Shown here piece by piece: positions 19,635-31,482 of a DNA stretch of 64,000 nt. Numbering within the stretch: the stretch's first letter is position 1; every line of letters starts with the position of its first letter. The notes beneath the pieces are model-generated. The model was not told the origin of the DNA, made no database searches, and worked only from the letters and a program-made list of their open reading frames with translations. The stretch lies in assembly GCA_911728435.2 (NCBI GenBank), contig OU452202.1:17835135-17899134 (forward strand), written 5' to 3'. The translations under genes and the position numbers were made by a program. Origin of the DNA: Apoderus coryli (lineage: Eukaryota; Arthropoda; Insecta; Coleoptera; Attelabidae).

Positions 19635-21364
19635 AATTAATAAAGATCAACTTAATTTGAACAGGTTAATATACTTTGTGTAGTTATATTTTGACGAAAG
19701 ATCCTACTGGCAACTTTTAAGGTTGTTTTAATATACCAAAAACCTTTCTGTGAGAATTATAAAATACACTTCTTTGTAATATGTTTCTACGTCTCAATAT
19801 CTGGAGGTTTAATATTTAAAATGTCACGAGCATTTACAGTTTTATTTCTTGTCACATATAATTCATCAGTGGCGTACCCAGAAACGTATGTTACAAAAAA
19901 TATGCAAAACCTCAAAGCAATGAATTAGGTGACTGCAATGCTGAAAGCAAATACACAATATAGGAATTATTTGTGTTTAAAACGAAAACTTTGTCTAGTT
20001 GTGTATAGGTATTGAATATTGTTGCACTTATAATAACGTATATGCTTCGACCTGTAGTCTTCACCAAATCGTTTTGACTGTTCCCTGTTTGTTTCTGAAA
20101 GAGAGCATATTTATCGTGTGAAAGCGTTGCTCGATCTCATATTGACATTTCAGATTTTATATATACATACGCATCCCGTAATATTCCAGTTCACATCCTA
20201 TACAAATATTAATAAATGCTGGAGAAAATCATCAACATTCATTTTATATCCTAAAATCAATATCTATTTCGTAAGCACGGCCGAATAATAATGTTTTACG
20301 AGACATGGTTAAAAAGTAGTGAGATCTAATACAATATAAATAAATAGACGCCTAATTAAGGTTGATGAAATAATATAGAATATTCCAAATATTCATGTGC
20401 AAGTTTTGTTGCTAATTACCCTCGTAATATCTTTTCATTTAACACAAAATAGCTGGCCATCGGCAACATGTTGTCATTATTAATGTTTATTGGTAATGAT
20501 CGAGCTATATACACCTATATTTGCCGCACACCAATGAATGTGTTACTCTATTTACTTGTAATTAGATTCCATGTGATTACGGTAATGTTGTTTTAGAAAT
20601 AATCAGATTAATCAGTATGATTAGCATGTATAACTAGGACTAGCATGTTTGGTTATATTTAGCTGGAATAGCTAGTGAATTTTATTAACCAGTTACACAT
20701 TAAAAGAATGATTTGCTGATTATATTTATGCTTACAAGGAAGGCGCAAGTATTAATTTCTGAATTAATATATTGTCAAATTGCTTATAAGATTCAAGAGT
20801 ATCCATTTAGATTTTCAGTACCATGAAATGTGTTCTCTAAGACGTTTACGATACTTCTTCTTCTTGTGGTGACTAAATTTTAATATATACCTCCTCCTCA
20901 ATTCGCTCACAAATTTTGACCACCTTTTTTAGAAAACCTTGTTTAATCATAATCCGTTATTTGTTAAAATTGCGAGATAAACGAGGCAAACAAAGGTAAG
21001 GAATATTGGTATAGAATTACATATTTTTCTTTGTTCCTTTTTAGAGGAAATATCCAGTTTCGGACATCAATAGACAAGACATGCATGTGCTGCATCCAAA
21101 AAGTAGAGAATACAGTTACTCGAAAAATTGACGAATTTACAGAAATCAATTTGGGTCTCGCATAGACGCTTTCCGAGACCAGTGAAAAATAGGGAGAATT
21201 GAAAAGGTAGATCAAATATCTAGTCGTCAAGCGGTTGCAGAGTTTAGAGTTGGAGAAACATTTAAACTAAATTCCACGAATAATGACTACCTATACAGTC
21301 AACGTACAAAACAGTAACACTGACATCAAGTGACAGGCTATAGACAAATATTAATTAATTATTT
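19635..21364. other. Gene-free stretch
   Basis: No coding or repeat signal recognised apart from generic A/T-rich sequence. Confidence 0.45.
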
Positions 21365-21842
21365 TGATGTAGGATTAGTGGATGTAGGTCAATTAATACA
21401 CCGATTTTCAGGAACTGCCAACGTTTCGCTCAAACATCTAGGCATCTTCAGGGCTCTAAAATCATAAAACGCGACACAATGTTTATTGAAAACAATGCAA
21501 TTAATCGCATACAATCTTAGAGTAAACAATGGATAGCACAAAAAGGACATTAACATGATGATCATATGTCTGAATATTTTAATTTCATATCCAATGGATA
21601 AGTTTTGAATTGCTTTTGACTGATTTTAGTTTTTTGTTGTGTTGTCATCGTTTAATATTATTTAATGCCCTTTCTTTGATATCTATTGGTTACTGTAATG
21701 GATTCTATGCGATTAGTTGCAATGTTTTCAATAAACATTGTGTCGCGTTTTATAATTGTAGAGCCCTGAAGATTCCTAGATGATTGGTCGAAACGATGGC
21801 TGTTTCTGAAAGTTGGTGTTTTATTTGACCTACATCAAATAG
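21365..21842. mobile_element. Fold-back element with paired hammerhead-like arms
   Basis: Arms of about 140 bp (about 21380-21520 and 21700-21840) are inverted copies at roughly 85-90% identity by eye, sharing AAACGCGACACAATGTTTAT. The left arm (minus) has CTGAAGA at 21451-21445, GAAA at 21427-21424, then CGTTGGC. The right arm (plus) has CTGAAGA at 21766-21772 and GAAA at 21790-21793. Stem I GCC/GGC pairs; stem II is weak. No gene lies between the arms. Confidence 0.6.
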
Positions 21843-24287
21843 CAGGTTGTAATCAAACTAATTTGTATTCATTAAATAATCTAGTCAAAATTTTAGTTTT
21901 GTAAATTATTTTCACAAGGATTCATTTTGAATTTCTAGAAGTTCGAATTTTTTGGAATTATAAAGTGAAAAAATGAGCAGGAAAAGCAGAAATCCTGTTT
22001 GTGACAAGATGAAATATATTTGTGAAAATACACACAGGAAATTTGTCATCGTAAAACATGAATAGCTTTTGATATTTCTTGTACACATACGTACTTTATA
22101 CTTTTCTCCGAGATATAAAGTATAGATTTTTAAAATATTTCATTTGTGACATGGGAAATATATTTTTCAATGTATCAGTCGTGTAAGCAATATTCTTGCT
22201 ATATATGTATATTATATACGTAGATGTGAGATAATAATTTGGTTCATAAAACACTTCTATAGTTGCAAGAGTTTTTTGTAAAATATGTCGATAGAATCAC
22301 ATTGAATAATCAATTTTGTGAGCCTTTCACATATTTAAAGTTAGGTAATACCGGGTTTCCATCAAGCGGACCGGATAAAAACAAAACAGGAACTGCTCGT
22401 AAACTGTTTCGTCGTTGCCGGACTTTGTGTTTACACTAGCCACGAACAATATCAATGAAAACTGTTCCTGTTTAACCACGTTCCATTCAGTTTACAGAGT
22501 TTGGAGTTGGGAAAATGAGAATATTTTTACTAGGAGCTACTAATTTCGTACTTATAAAATTCAATAATAAACTTCGATATTACTTTACGACGACACAAAA
22601 ATGTATCATTCCATTAGCAATTTAAATTTCTATAACCCGCAATTAAGTTGGACGTTTCTTCCTCTGTCCAGACTTTTATAGCAGCTTTCTAGAAGTGCAT
22701 ACGTCATACTTTTTATAGAGAATTTGGCGCTCTTTAACCCAAACCACAGAGAATACGTAATTGACCACTGAATTACGGCAGCGATGAACACAAACTAAGT
22801 TCAATTTCTCCCCGATATTTACCAGTTTACCAAGACAGACCAGAAAAAGATATACAAAACACGCGGACATTTTGAAGTTACCGGCATTGGCCATTCGTGT
22901 TCGTAAAAACGGCCGGGGACTAAGAAGTTTAGAAATGGAAACACAAAAAGTTCGCAAACAGTTTCAGTTTTGTTCGCGGACTGTCACAAACCATTATATT
23001 ACAGATAAATTGCATCATTTTGATGTATTAGAGACTGAGTAAGAGTTAGTAAGTAGTCTAGTAAGAAAATACTCAGTCTCAGTGATAACAGTGGACAAAT
23101 TTGAGGTTATTAAGTAAATTGGCTAAAAAACACACTTTTTTTGATAAATTCAATTTTATTGACACCAATATGAAGTAAAAATAAATATGGGAATTAATAA
23201 TGGAATATGATATCGGGCAAATGTCCACCTTTAGTACGTCGGCAAATGATGCAATTTATCTGTAATTTAATAGTTTCGTTTGTGTTACTTTTAATTTGGT
23301 TTAATCTTAAGTTAATAATGAATATATATGTTTTTTCTTGCAGGATGATTGTATAAATGTTTGATTTCTGATCCTGATTAATCATGTAGAATTAATGTAG
23401 GTATTTATGTCACTGACGATGAGGACTAAATAATAATAATTTTTTTTTCTCATAAGGAAATCTTTGTTATTTATTTTGCACGTGTTTTTTTTTATAAAAT
23501 AAGGTCTGCTTTTTCTGTAAATTTGTATTGTATTTGTAATCACTTGTAAAGGGATTATACTGTTGAGCAATAAATGTTATTATCATTATTAATAATATAT
23601 TTTTGGCCGAGGCATACCACATTGGTGCTGCGATCATGCAGGCCAAAACATAGAGTATTGGCCATCTTTTTATGTTCCCGTAGGAAATGTATTGATATTT
23701 AGGAGACACTGTGTGCCAACATGCAAAATTTGCTATTACGAGAGCCATATAGTATCGTGCGACCAAAATGGACCACACATTATAATTTTGATTACTATAT
23801 TTTGCACGGTCAACACAATAATGATTTTAGTGTTAGAAATAAATTAAAATCAAATACAGAAAATTTAACATACACATACAAAACAAACACATTTATCCTA
23901 AATAGCGAATAACTTTAAATAAATATTATGATTGTATATTTTGTACATTATAATAATAACTACTGTCCTGATGTTCATTTAACCGTAATAGATGTTGCGA
24001 AGTTAATATAAATTTATTATCAATACTGATTTAGCACAATAATTTTCTGTTATTTTCAATTACATATTATTAAAATTACCGTAAAACCAAGCAATTCTAA
24101 TGAATAGTTAATTTGATAGTTTACAAGGGTGTTTCAATATTTACATGATTTGCTTTTGTTCCTAGTCAGGTGAGGATATTCTTCACCTTTCAGAACTATA
24201 AAATGAGTGATGATTGATATTAGACAGTTAGGACAAGCTGGCTAAAACATGAGGGGAACAATATGGATAGTTTTCTAAATTAATTAT
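21843..24287. other. Gene-free stretch
   Basis: About 22345-22985 has higher G+C and a GTTTCCATCAAGCGGAC start typical of insect DNA-transposon ends, but no convincing partner or transposase was found. The remainder is A/T-rich filler. Confidence 0.35.
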
Positions 24288-25686
24288 TATACAAGATATT
24301 TCATAATATGTGGGACGCATTTACAGATGTGATAGGGCCTCTCGCAAAAATGAAAAAAGTTCCTATAAAAACAAAACCCTTTTCAATTCAAGGTGTCAAG
24401 GTCTATTGTTTTCCGTTTTTTAAATTATTCTCCACGAATTTATAAATCAGTACATTGAATAATTAGTTTTTGTCAACTGTACCTAATAATAAAATTTTGT
24501 TATCTTAGTTTACTTGTGAAAACAAGAAAATACAAGGTGCCCAGAAAGGTATAAACTCAATAAAAATAAAAAGGAAAAGTTATTGAAAATTAAGTGCCAA
24601 AGATTGTGTTGTCCAAATGTTGACCATCGCGCTACTGACACTCCTCTAACCGAAAACGGAAATTAGCCAACACGCGTCTACACATCTCTCTGGAAATGTC
24701 GGCCATTTCGGTGCGGATGTTGTGTTTCAATTGCAGTAAAGAGAGATCATTTTTTCAGGGAAAAGTTGATAGACAACTGTGCTCTAGGTGTGGCAAGTGA
24801 GCCCATCTTGTTGAAACCATGTTTCCACATTAAAACCTTCACCAGACTTGGCAGCCCACGCATTAACTTTTGGACTATATAGTGGTCGTTCTCTCTCGGA
24901 TTTTTGTTAGCCCAGCAGCGGCAGTTCTGTATGTCTTTGACTGCGTACGTGAACTGATTGAGATGGATTTTCGCGCACTGAAACTCTTACGTCTTCAATT
25001 CTTTGTTGGGTTCGAACAGAGCGCGGGCGACATTGATTGTAAATTTTTACACTCAAACATTCGAATCGCTTTTCTGATTGTATCGTCCTTCGGTGCATTC
25101 CGTACATTTAAATGTGCACGATATAAACATTGACCTGTCACTATGAAATATCACTATATTGTGATATTAAGCGCGTATACACAAACGCGATGGTCTCCCG
25201 AGTACGCTTACTAAATCTCTAAACAGCAGCGCAACAGACCATCCTTAAGCGACCCCTCCCTCCCGCCCTTTTACAGGGACAGCGCAGATACAAATACCCG
25301 CCACCCTTTCTAGACACCTATTACTTGGGATTGTAGTAAGTCCTAGAAAAAACTATTTTTGTCGCACAACGATCATTTTCCGACAAAAAGAGCAAGAGAC
25401 AAAAAAGTTTCTAAATTGATTGAGAAATACAAATTTCTTAATATTAAAGCTCAGAGGCGTTTCACGAAAAAGTTTGAGGGGAATAAAGAGCATTTAAAAA
25501 ATATGTCAACCTGTAGGAAATAATTAACATTATATTGCTCTTAATATTGAGCTTTTGCATAAGCGTATCAATTTCAATTTACTGATTTACAAATTTAAAA
25601 AACGAAAGAAAAACTAGAACTTTGACACCTTTGAGATGCTCTATCACTTCTGTAAATGCGTCCCACATATTATGAAACACCCTGTA
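24288..25686 (-). mobile_element. Decayed DDE transposon, TATACAGGGTG family
   Basis: The ends are inverted repeats of about 55 bp (24288-24345 and 25627-25686) sharing TTTCATAATATGTGGGACGC and ATTTACAGA-GTGATAG. On the minus strand 24907-25107 encodes part of an HTH domain (RPRSVRTQQRIEDVRVSVRE). About 24640-24720 encodes a C-terminal IRTEMADISREMCRRVLANF-like segment. The catalytic region between them is lost or scrambled. It lies 23 bp from the candidate exon at 25710. Confidence 0.7.
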
Positions 25687-25709
25687 AATTATACATAAAT
25701 TGTACATAC

Positions 25710-25944
25710 CTTTACACGAATAACTGCTCAAAGACGTCGTTCGCGTTGCCAATGATGCTAAACGACCTCTACAATGGGGACATGCTGATTCGCCATTATT
25801 TTGTTCGGCTCGCGTCCAACGAGCCACCACTGGAGGCGGCAGTGGCGGCGGTGGTGGCGACGGACTGACCGATGGACTAGACCAACTGGGATGTTCGAGT
25901 ATCGGACAATGATTGCTACTCATTACTCCAATGTGCAGAATGTC
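25710..25944 (-). CDS. Candidate host exon, proline-rich with a CPHC motif
   Basis: Both splice sites are strong: TTTATTTTCAG before 25944 and AAAG/GTATGT after 25710. The 235-bp exon is open in phase 0 and ends in phase 1. It encodes ILHIGVMSSNHCPILEHPSW, a PSPPPPPLPPP run, then a segment with ESACPHCRGRLASLATRTTS. It is much more G+C-rich than its surroundings. The family is not recognised; CPHC could be half of a zinc site completed in a neighbouring exon. A transposon end lies in the downstream intron. Confidence 0.55.
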
Positions 25945-26160
25945 CTGAAAATAAATATGATCTACAATGTTTTTGTGTTATTGTTCGTTTGTGCATGCAT
26001 CGATTTTTGTCTTATTTGCTATAGCAATCAAAAATTACTAATTACAAGTTGCTTTTATTATATTCTTTTAATCATACTCCATATTTTTCCGTAGTGCCAC
26101 TAGTTTCTCATCAAGGTGCACGGCTGGTCATGTTAATCGGAGGACCATGTTTTTGGCCCA
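25945..26160. other. Intergenic or intronic sequence
   Basis: No feature recognised. Confidence 0.4.
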
Positions 26161-26164
26161 GTCT

Positions 26165-26690
26165 CTGAGCGGGATATTTAGATTTGCTTAAGAAAAATTC
26201 AACAGGCCCTCATGGGATCTCTATCTCTCTATTTAAGGCTTGTGAGCGTTTTCTGGCTCCAATTTTGTGTGAATTAATAAATGTTTCAGTTCTGTTCCAA
26301 ATTTTAAGAAGAGCAGCAGCGAAGGCCTTGAGAACTAAGACCAGTAGTATTGCTAAATGTTATGTTTCAGGCCTTAAAAATAATTATTTCAAGAAAATAT
26401 CTAACTTTCTCAGTGACTGCCGGATAATGAGCGATTGACAGCATGGATTCAGAAATGGTATTTCCACAAGCATCACCGATGTTTTCAAAATGGACTATTC
26501 ATAAATCGGAGAAAGAATGTTCACTTTAAAAATAATATTTTCCTTTGATCATCAGAATCCAAGCTGTTGGGTGTTACTATTGATTCGGAGCTTAGATGGT
26601 TGGCTCAGTTGGATGTTCTATGTGGCATATTATCTAACCTTACCCATGTGCTATACATGAACTTTGAAAAGTGATATGAATCCCGTCACT
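26165..26690 (+). pseudogene. LINE reverse transcriptase, decayed
   Basis: The plus strand reads NSTGPHGISISLFKACERFL (RT block 1) near 26185, DCRIMSD with a stop, then QHGFRNGISTSITDVF near 26440. KLLGVTIDSELRW (a thumb-proximal motif) follows near 26560. Stops and a deletion of the YADD region break the frame. No tail is visible. Confidence 0.6.
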
Positions 26691-26771
26691 TCTTAATGTT
26701 TACTACCCTGAACGGCAAACGATTTTTGGTTTTTTTTTTTATTAAAAATAAACAAATTGGCATAAATTTCA

Positions 26772-27919
26772 TATAGAGGGTGTTTGGTAAACATGCTGCA
26801 AAAATGCAAAAGATTATTCCTTGGGCTATTCTAAGAATATTTTGTCATTTTATGATTTGTTCGTTTCGAAGATAGAGGGTGAACAAAATTTCGACAATAA
26901 CAGCATTTTATTATCAAAAACTACATGTAAAGTTGCTTAATCTAAAAGAAATGTTGAAAATGACTTCCTCCAGCTTGGATTCAAGCATTCAATCTTCTCA
27001 TCATTGACTGCCGAACCCTTTCAAATACACCAGGATAATTTCTAATTGAGTTGCACTGCGCAATTATCCGATTTCGCAAGTCGTCCAAAGTTTCCACTGG
27101 AGTATAGTGTAAACTAATAGCTTTAGAAGTCCCCGTACGAAATAATCCAGGGGTTTTAAGTCCGGGGATCGAGCAGGCAATCCGGCGATCTTACAATTGC
27201 CGAACTAAAATGTGTAGATCTGAGTCTTGTTCCCAATGGTATATCTTCCAGCAATTCCAAAAAATTTCTCTATACCGGTCCAATTAGATTGTAATCAACA
27301 AGTTAACCCAAACTTTGAACGAGAACAGCTGCCGATTTTCAATGACGTCATGCCGATTTTGGTATGCCCACACATGATTCTTGAGAAATGCCCATCATCG
27401 GCGAAAAGAATCTCCTTCAGTTATTGAGGGAATGTAAACCAATGTTTGCAGAATCCATAAACCGAATACAATACGTGGAGAAAAATCACCAAGTAGTAGG
27501 CCCTAATTTTTCGCGTAGAACTATCTGGATCTTCCTCTATCATGTCCACCACAGTCTTTCCAGTTATACTGTTCTTACTGTCATTAGTCTTCCTCGAACT
27601 CCATTTCGTGTCAATATGCCTTGTTTCATAAAGACGTCCATGAATTTTTTGGACGATATTTCGGTCGAGGATATTTCGGTCAGGATATCGTTCAAGGTAT
27701 AATCGCCTAGGTTATGATGAATTGCCATCAGCATGTCCATAAATGTAATGCATGTCAGTCATCTAGGCGTTCTTATAATGATTCATGATAGAGGACTTAA
27801 CTAACTATTTTCGAAACAAAGGGGAGTTTCACAAATCATCAAAGAACAAAATATTCTTAGAATATTACAACGAATAATTCCTTGAATTTCTGCTGCATGT
27901 TTACAAAACACCCTGTATA
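26772..27919 (-). mobile_element. DDE transposon remnant with long TIRs
   Basis: Inverted ends of about 80 bp share GTAAACATGC and TATTCTAAGAATATTTTGT; they run from TATAGAGGGTG (26772) to CACCCTGTATA (27919). The minus strand encodes a broken DDE C-terminal half: an FADDGHF-like motif near 27400, an ARSPDLKPLDYF motif near 27170, then TPVETLDDLRNRI near 27075. Several stops and frameshifts are present. The ARSPDL(N/K)PLDYF block is diagnostic for this IS630-Tc1 group. Confidence 0.75.
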
Positions 27920-28532
27920 ACCAAAAGTACTACCTACTATCTGGAAAATATGTTAGGAATGTGGCTCACATAAATCCTTAATATTCATAGCTCTCCGTAT
28001 TAGTGTCCTAACATCGAAATAGATTATCGGATTATTAAGCTGTTTCTAGCTCTTAATGTTTTGCCAACACGAATGATCGGTATGTTCAGGAGTTAATGTG
28101 ATGGTATACATTTATTTAATAGGTTAATAAACTACAGTTATTTATCAAAACACTTGTTGCATAATTTTCATGGATTTCGTAAATTCATCGTTTGAAATTT
28201 GTAACACCCTATATATAAATTCAACATAAAAATGTTTGTTTTTCAGTAAAAATATGTGACGACTTTTGGAATGGTTACTATATCTGGAAGGGAATAAATC
28301 TAGAAACGCAACTTGTTTTTCAAAGAGTCTAATTTGCATGATTTTACTGGTAGATAGAAAACTTCTTTTACATATTCTAAAACGTAAAATCTTGATTCAC
28401 TCGTATGCATGAACATGCAGAAATTTGGAAAAATATTTTGCTTAGATAGAATCGTTCGTTATAATAACAAAATGGATTAGATCAATATAACTAATACATA
28501 AAGTAGATTTATAAAATAAGTTCTTTATTTTA
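27920..28532. other. Gene-free stretch
   Basis: One isolated transposon-like end (AACACCCTATATA) near 28202-28214. Nothing else recognised. Confidence 0.4.
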
Positions 28533-28989
28533 TATACAGGGTGTCCCACTTATATTTTACTTTTATCATTTTTAGTAGTACGAGGTACACATTTTCCTCG
28601 AGGTAAGAAGTGCGGTTCCTTATTGGCGTTCGTTTTAATCGGGTTTGAATTTTTTCGTTCAAGAGTAAACTACCTTTAGGATATAGTTCATTTGAAATCT
28701 GATAAATTTACTCGAATCTTTGTCATCCAAAATACTTAAGTGCTAATTTTGATAAAAAATGATACAGTGTGAGTCATGAAATTTTGAATTTTAGTTTGTT
28801 AACAAAAATTTTAGTTTATTTACTCAAAATTCAATTGGCAATTTGTTTTCCAAATTATTATTTGGGAAACAAATACTCTTGAACGAAAAAAATTTAAACT
28901 CGATTAAAACGTATATGCCAATGAGGTACCGTACTTCTTACCTTGAGGAAAATGTGTAGCTCATAATCGTACACCCTGCTACTATTTAT
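28533..28989. mobile_element. MITE with arms of about 120 bp
   Basis: TATACAGGGTGTCC at 28533 and ACACCCTGCTACTATTTATA at 28970-28989. The arms share ACACATTTTCCTC, GGTAAGAAGT, CGTTTTAATCG and TTTCGTTCAAGAGTA in register. No coding frame. Confidence 0.75.
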
Positions 28990-29053
28990 ATGAAAAAACG
29001 CTCAAAAAATGACAGAGTTATTGGCTTGTATCCATCTTATAAAATAAAACAAA

Positions 29054-29142
29054 CAAAAAATTAAAGTCTACTCCACAAAGTGTTTAATGAAAAATAAATA
29101 TTATACGAAACTAGTTTCAGCTTAAGCCATCATCAGTGTTGA
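29054..29142 (-). ncRNA. Hammerhead-like motif with GTGGAG end
   Basis: On the minus strand: CTGATGA (29136-29130), GGCTTAAGCT, GAAA (29118-29115), palindromic ACTAGT, then CACTTTGTGGAGT ending near 29063. Same subfamily as 50011-50092 (both CTGATGATGGCTTA and GAAACTAGTTTC). Stem I pairs poorly here, so it is likely decayed. Confidence 0.45.
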
Positions 29143-29356
29143 AATAAAGAAAAAGGTAATAATGAATAACGGGCATAAATTATAAAATAGAACATATTAA
29201 AATATCTAAAAATTAGAAGAGGACATAAAAAATATTTGTTAATTATCAATTGGTGAGTAATTTTGCTCAATAAATTTAAGATAAATGTTTAGATAATTTA
29301 GCTCGTATTTTATTATGCTTTATCTTACAATTGATTGATGACTTTTTCTTTATTTT

Positions 29357-30595
29357 ATAATAATAATAATAGTCTTTATTCATGAGGTACAACTATGTAC
29401 ATAGAATGCGTCACAACGTCTTAATATAATACAATGGTCACAACCAAAAATACATGTATAAAAAAAAAATAAATAAATAAATAAAAATACAAAAAACATG
29501 GATTGTATAATTACATTCCACAAAAACACCTAATCATTCACAAAATATTCATTTAACGAATAAAAACTGAATTTAAGTAACCAATCCCTTACGTTTCGTT
29601 TGAATTTACTCGGAGCTGTATTCACTTTTAGATGATGGGGCAGATGATTATACAACTTAATAGGCATTATAAGGCAACTACTTGCTGAGAGAGAGAGACG
29701 GTGTACAGGTAGTCTTAAATTTATATTATCTCTAAGATCGTAGTTAGAAATTTGACCTGTGCTCGTAAACCGATCAATGTTAGAATACACGTAGAACACA
29801 CACTCCAAAATGTAAATTGCTGTTACTGTTAGAATTTTTAGATCTTGGAATAATTGACGGCAAGAATATCTGGCGGATTTGAATGTCATTGTTCTGATAA
29901 TCCTTTTTTGCAGCACTAGTATCTCACCCACGCGACATGAGTTTCCCCACAACACGATGGAATAACACAGGACTGAATTAACATTTGCAAAATAAAATGA
30001 TCGCAATACATCAATTGGAACAAAGCTTCTCATTTTCCAAACTAAGAACGAAAGTCTGCGGAGCTTCACAGAAACGGTCTCGATTTGTTTGTACCAATTT
30101 AGCTGCGAGTCAATGTCAACACCAAAGAATTTCACATATGATCTCTGTACTAGCCGGTGATCCTCGTTAACAATTCTCATGCTGTAGTTCACCTCCCTTG
30201 CTGAGAAATGTATATGATTTGTTTTTTCAAAATTCAAGACTAGATCGTTATTAGTACAATAATTCCGCATGTGCTCCAAACATTCATATCCTTTTGAACT
30301 TAAACCACTAATAGAGTCAGCAGCTATTATAGCTGAGGTATCATCAGCAAAAAGGGTAATGTGCTTTGCAGATTTTATGTGTGTAGATATATCTGCAATG
30401 AGCAATATGAAGATTAGTGGTCCTAATGTACTGCCCTGAGGAACGCCGACATCCAACTTAAGAACTGATGATTCAAAAACTTTGCCATCACGGTTGAGAC
30501 TCACTTTTTGTTTTCTTTCTGATAAAAATGATGTTATCCAACTTTTAGAACAGCGATGATGACTTCATCCTAGAATGTCGAGTATGACATCTTTA
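29357..30595 (-). mobile_element. LINE, 5' truncated, with long RT frame
   Basis: The minus-strand 3' end is an AATAAAGACT signal and TTATTATT tail (29357-29381). Coding sequence starts inside the palm at about 30595 (DVILDILG), so it is 5' truncated. Its 5' edge abuts a plus-strand fragment of another LINE. Confidence 0.8.
29530..30504 (-). CDS. Non-LTR reverse transcriptase, C-terminal 324 residues
   Basis: This is the longest LINE frame in the window. From the N-terminus: GVPQGSTLGPLIFILLIADI (RT block 4), FADDTSAIIA (catalytic FADD) near residue 52, the KTNHIHFS region, YVKFFGVDIDSQLNW (thumb), and a basic C-terminal tail with LYNHLPHHLK. The frame continues upstream to about 30595 but meets a TGA there, so the copy is not functional. 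The domain copies RNA into cDNA at the nicked target. Resembles jockey/CR1-like proteins. The initial ATG is arbitrary. Confidence 0.8.
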   Translation of the reverse strand: MSLNRDGKVFESSVLKLDVGVPQGSTLGPLIFILLIADISTHIKSAKHITLFADDTSAIIAADSISGLSSKGYECLEHMRNYCTNNDLVLNFEKTNHIHFSAREVNYSMRIVNEDHRLVQRSYVKFFGVDIDSQLNWYKQIETVSVKLRRLSFLVWKMRSFVPIDVLRSFYFANVNSVLCYSIVLWGNSCRVGEILVLQKRIIRTMTFKSARYSCRQLFQDLKILTVTAIYILECVFYVYSNIDRFTSTGQISNYDLRDNINLRLPVHRLSLSASSCLIMPIKLYNHLPHHLKVNTAPSKFKRNVRDWLLKFSFYSLNEYFVND

Positions 30596-30609
30596 TTATC
30601 CTAGGTAAT

Positions 30610-30730
30610 GCTCAGTTAGATATTGGCGGACAGGTGGATGTGGTTTACACGGATTTTGCCAAAGCTTTTGTTCTTGTTGAAAAACTACGCGCATTTGGTT
30701 CCAAAGCTAAAAGAGTTTTGCTCACCCAAG
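30610..30730 (+). pseudogene. LINE RT palm fragment
   Basis: Encodes QLDIGGQVDVVYTDFAKAFV, the RT block A motif (YTDFAKAFD in active copies). It is too short to place in a subfamily. Confidence 0.6.
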
Positions 30731-31240
30731 TAAGCAAAACTCAATGTCCCAGCCCTGCTATGAGAAAATGAAAAACCATAAAAAAATCGGAAAAGAGGTT
30801 CTTAAATGGAATTAAGTAGCTCCATTTTAACCCTCATTTGATTTTTTTTTTCAAATTTGGAAACTCAAGCCAATACTGCAGCAAATGCAAACTTGTAATA
30901 CAAGTGAAACATCAATATATCAATATTCAATCAAGAGAGAAGATATGTTATACATGCCATTTAGTGTAGTCTCACTAATAAACATTAGTTGTTAATAATA
31001 ATTATTTATTAGTAACTATTATTACCATATAATTAAACAAAGTATACGCAAATATTCTTGAAATGTTGAAAAATATTTTAAATTTTTATCAAGTAAACGA
31101 AGCAACATATGAAAAAAACACAAGAAAAAAAAAGTTGTAATTTTAGTTTACAGTCAGTGTAGCCCAACCCAACCCAACCCTGCATTTTTTGTGTCAATAT
31201 TTTTTATTAAGTTGCCCCCCTAACGCCATAGTTTTGATCT
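30731..31240. other. Gene-free stretch
   Basis: Contains three to four CCCAA units at 31163-31182. That is not the insect telomere repeat (CCTAA). Confidence 0.4.
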
Positions 31241-31482
31241 AGTTAGGGCCATATAAGCTCCCCATATCAAGCAACAATGCTGGCAAATTGCAAAGAAATC
31301 GGTAAGGAGAAATTTGACTTAATTTAAACAAAAAAACGTTATTTACAAAAAAAAACTTTAAAACCTTGTATCTTGGAAACAATGCATTTCCGGGCGTATG
31401 TTTATGGGAACTTTTTTTCATAAAATGACCTGATAAATCACCCCCTTAAACATTGCCGCGTCTTTTTGAAACACCCTGTATA
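31241..31482 (-). mobile_element. 5' end fragment of TATACAGGGTG DDE element
   Basis: From 31482 inward on the minus strand it matches the start of the copy at 14999: TATACAGGGTGTTTCAAAAA, then GGGTGATTT-TCAGGTCATTT and TATGAAAAAAAGTTC. No transposase coding remains. Confidence 0.7.

Noticed and set aside
22676..22957. 93-codon open frame as a PIF/Harbinger or MADF gene
   Set aside because: Vague resemblance only; no catalytic motif or matching ends were found.
31163..31182. CCCAA tandem units resembling telomere repeat
   Set aside because: Insect telomeres are usually TTAGG/CCTAA. The unit differs and there are only three to four copies.
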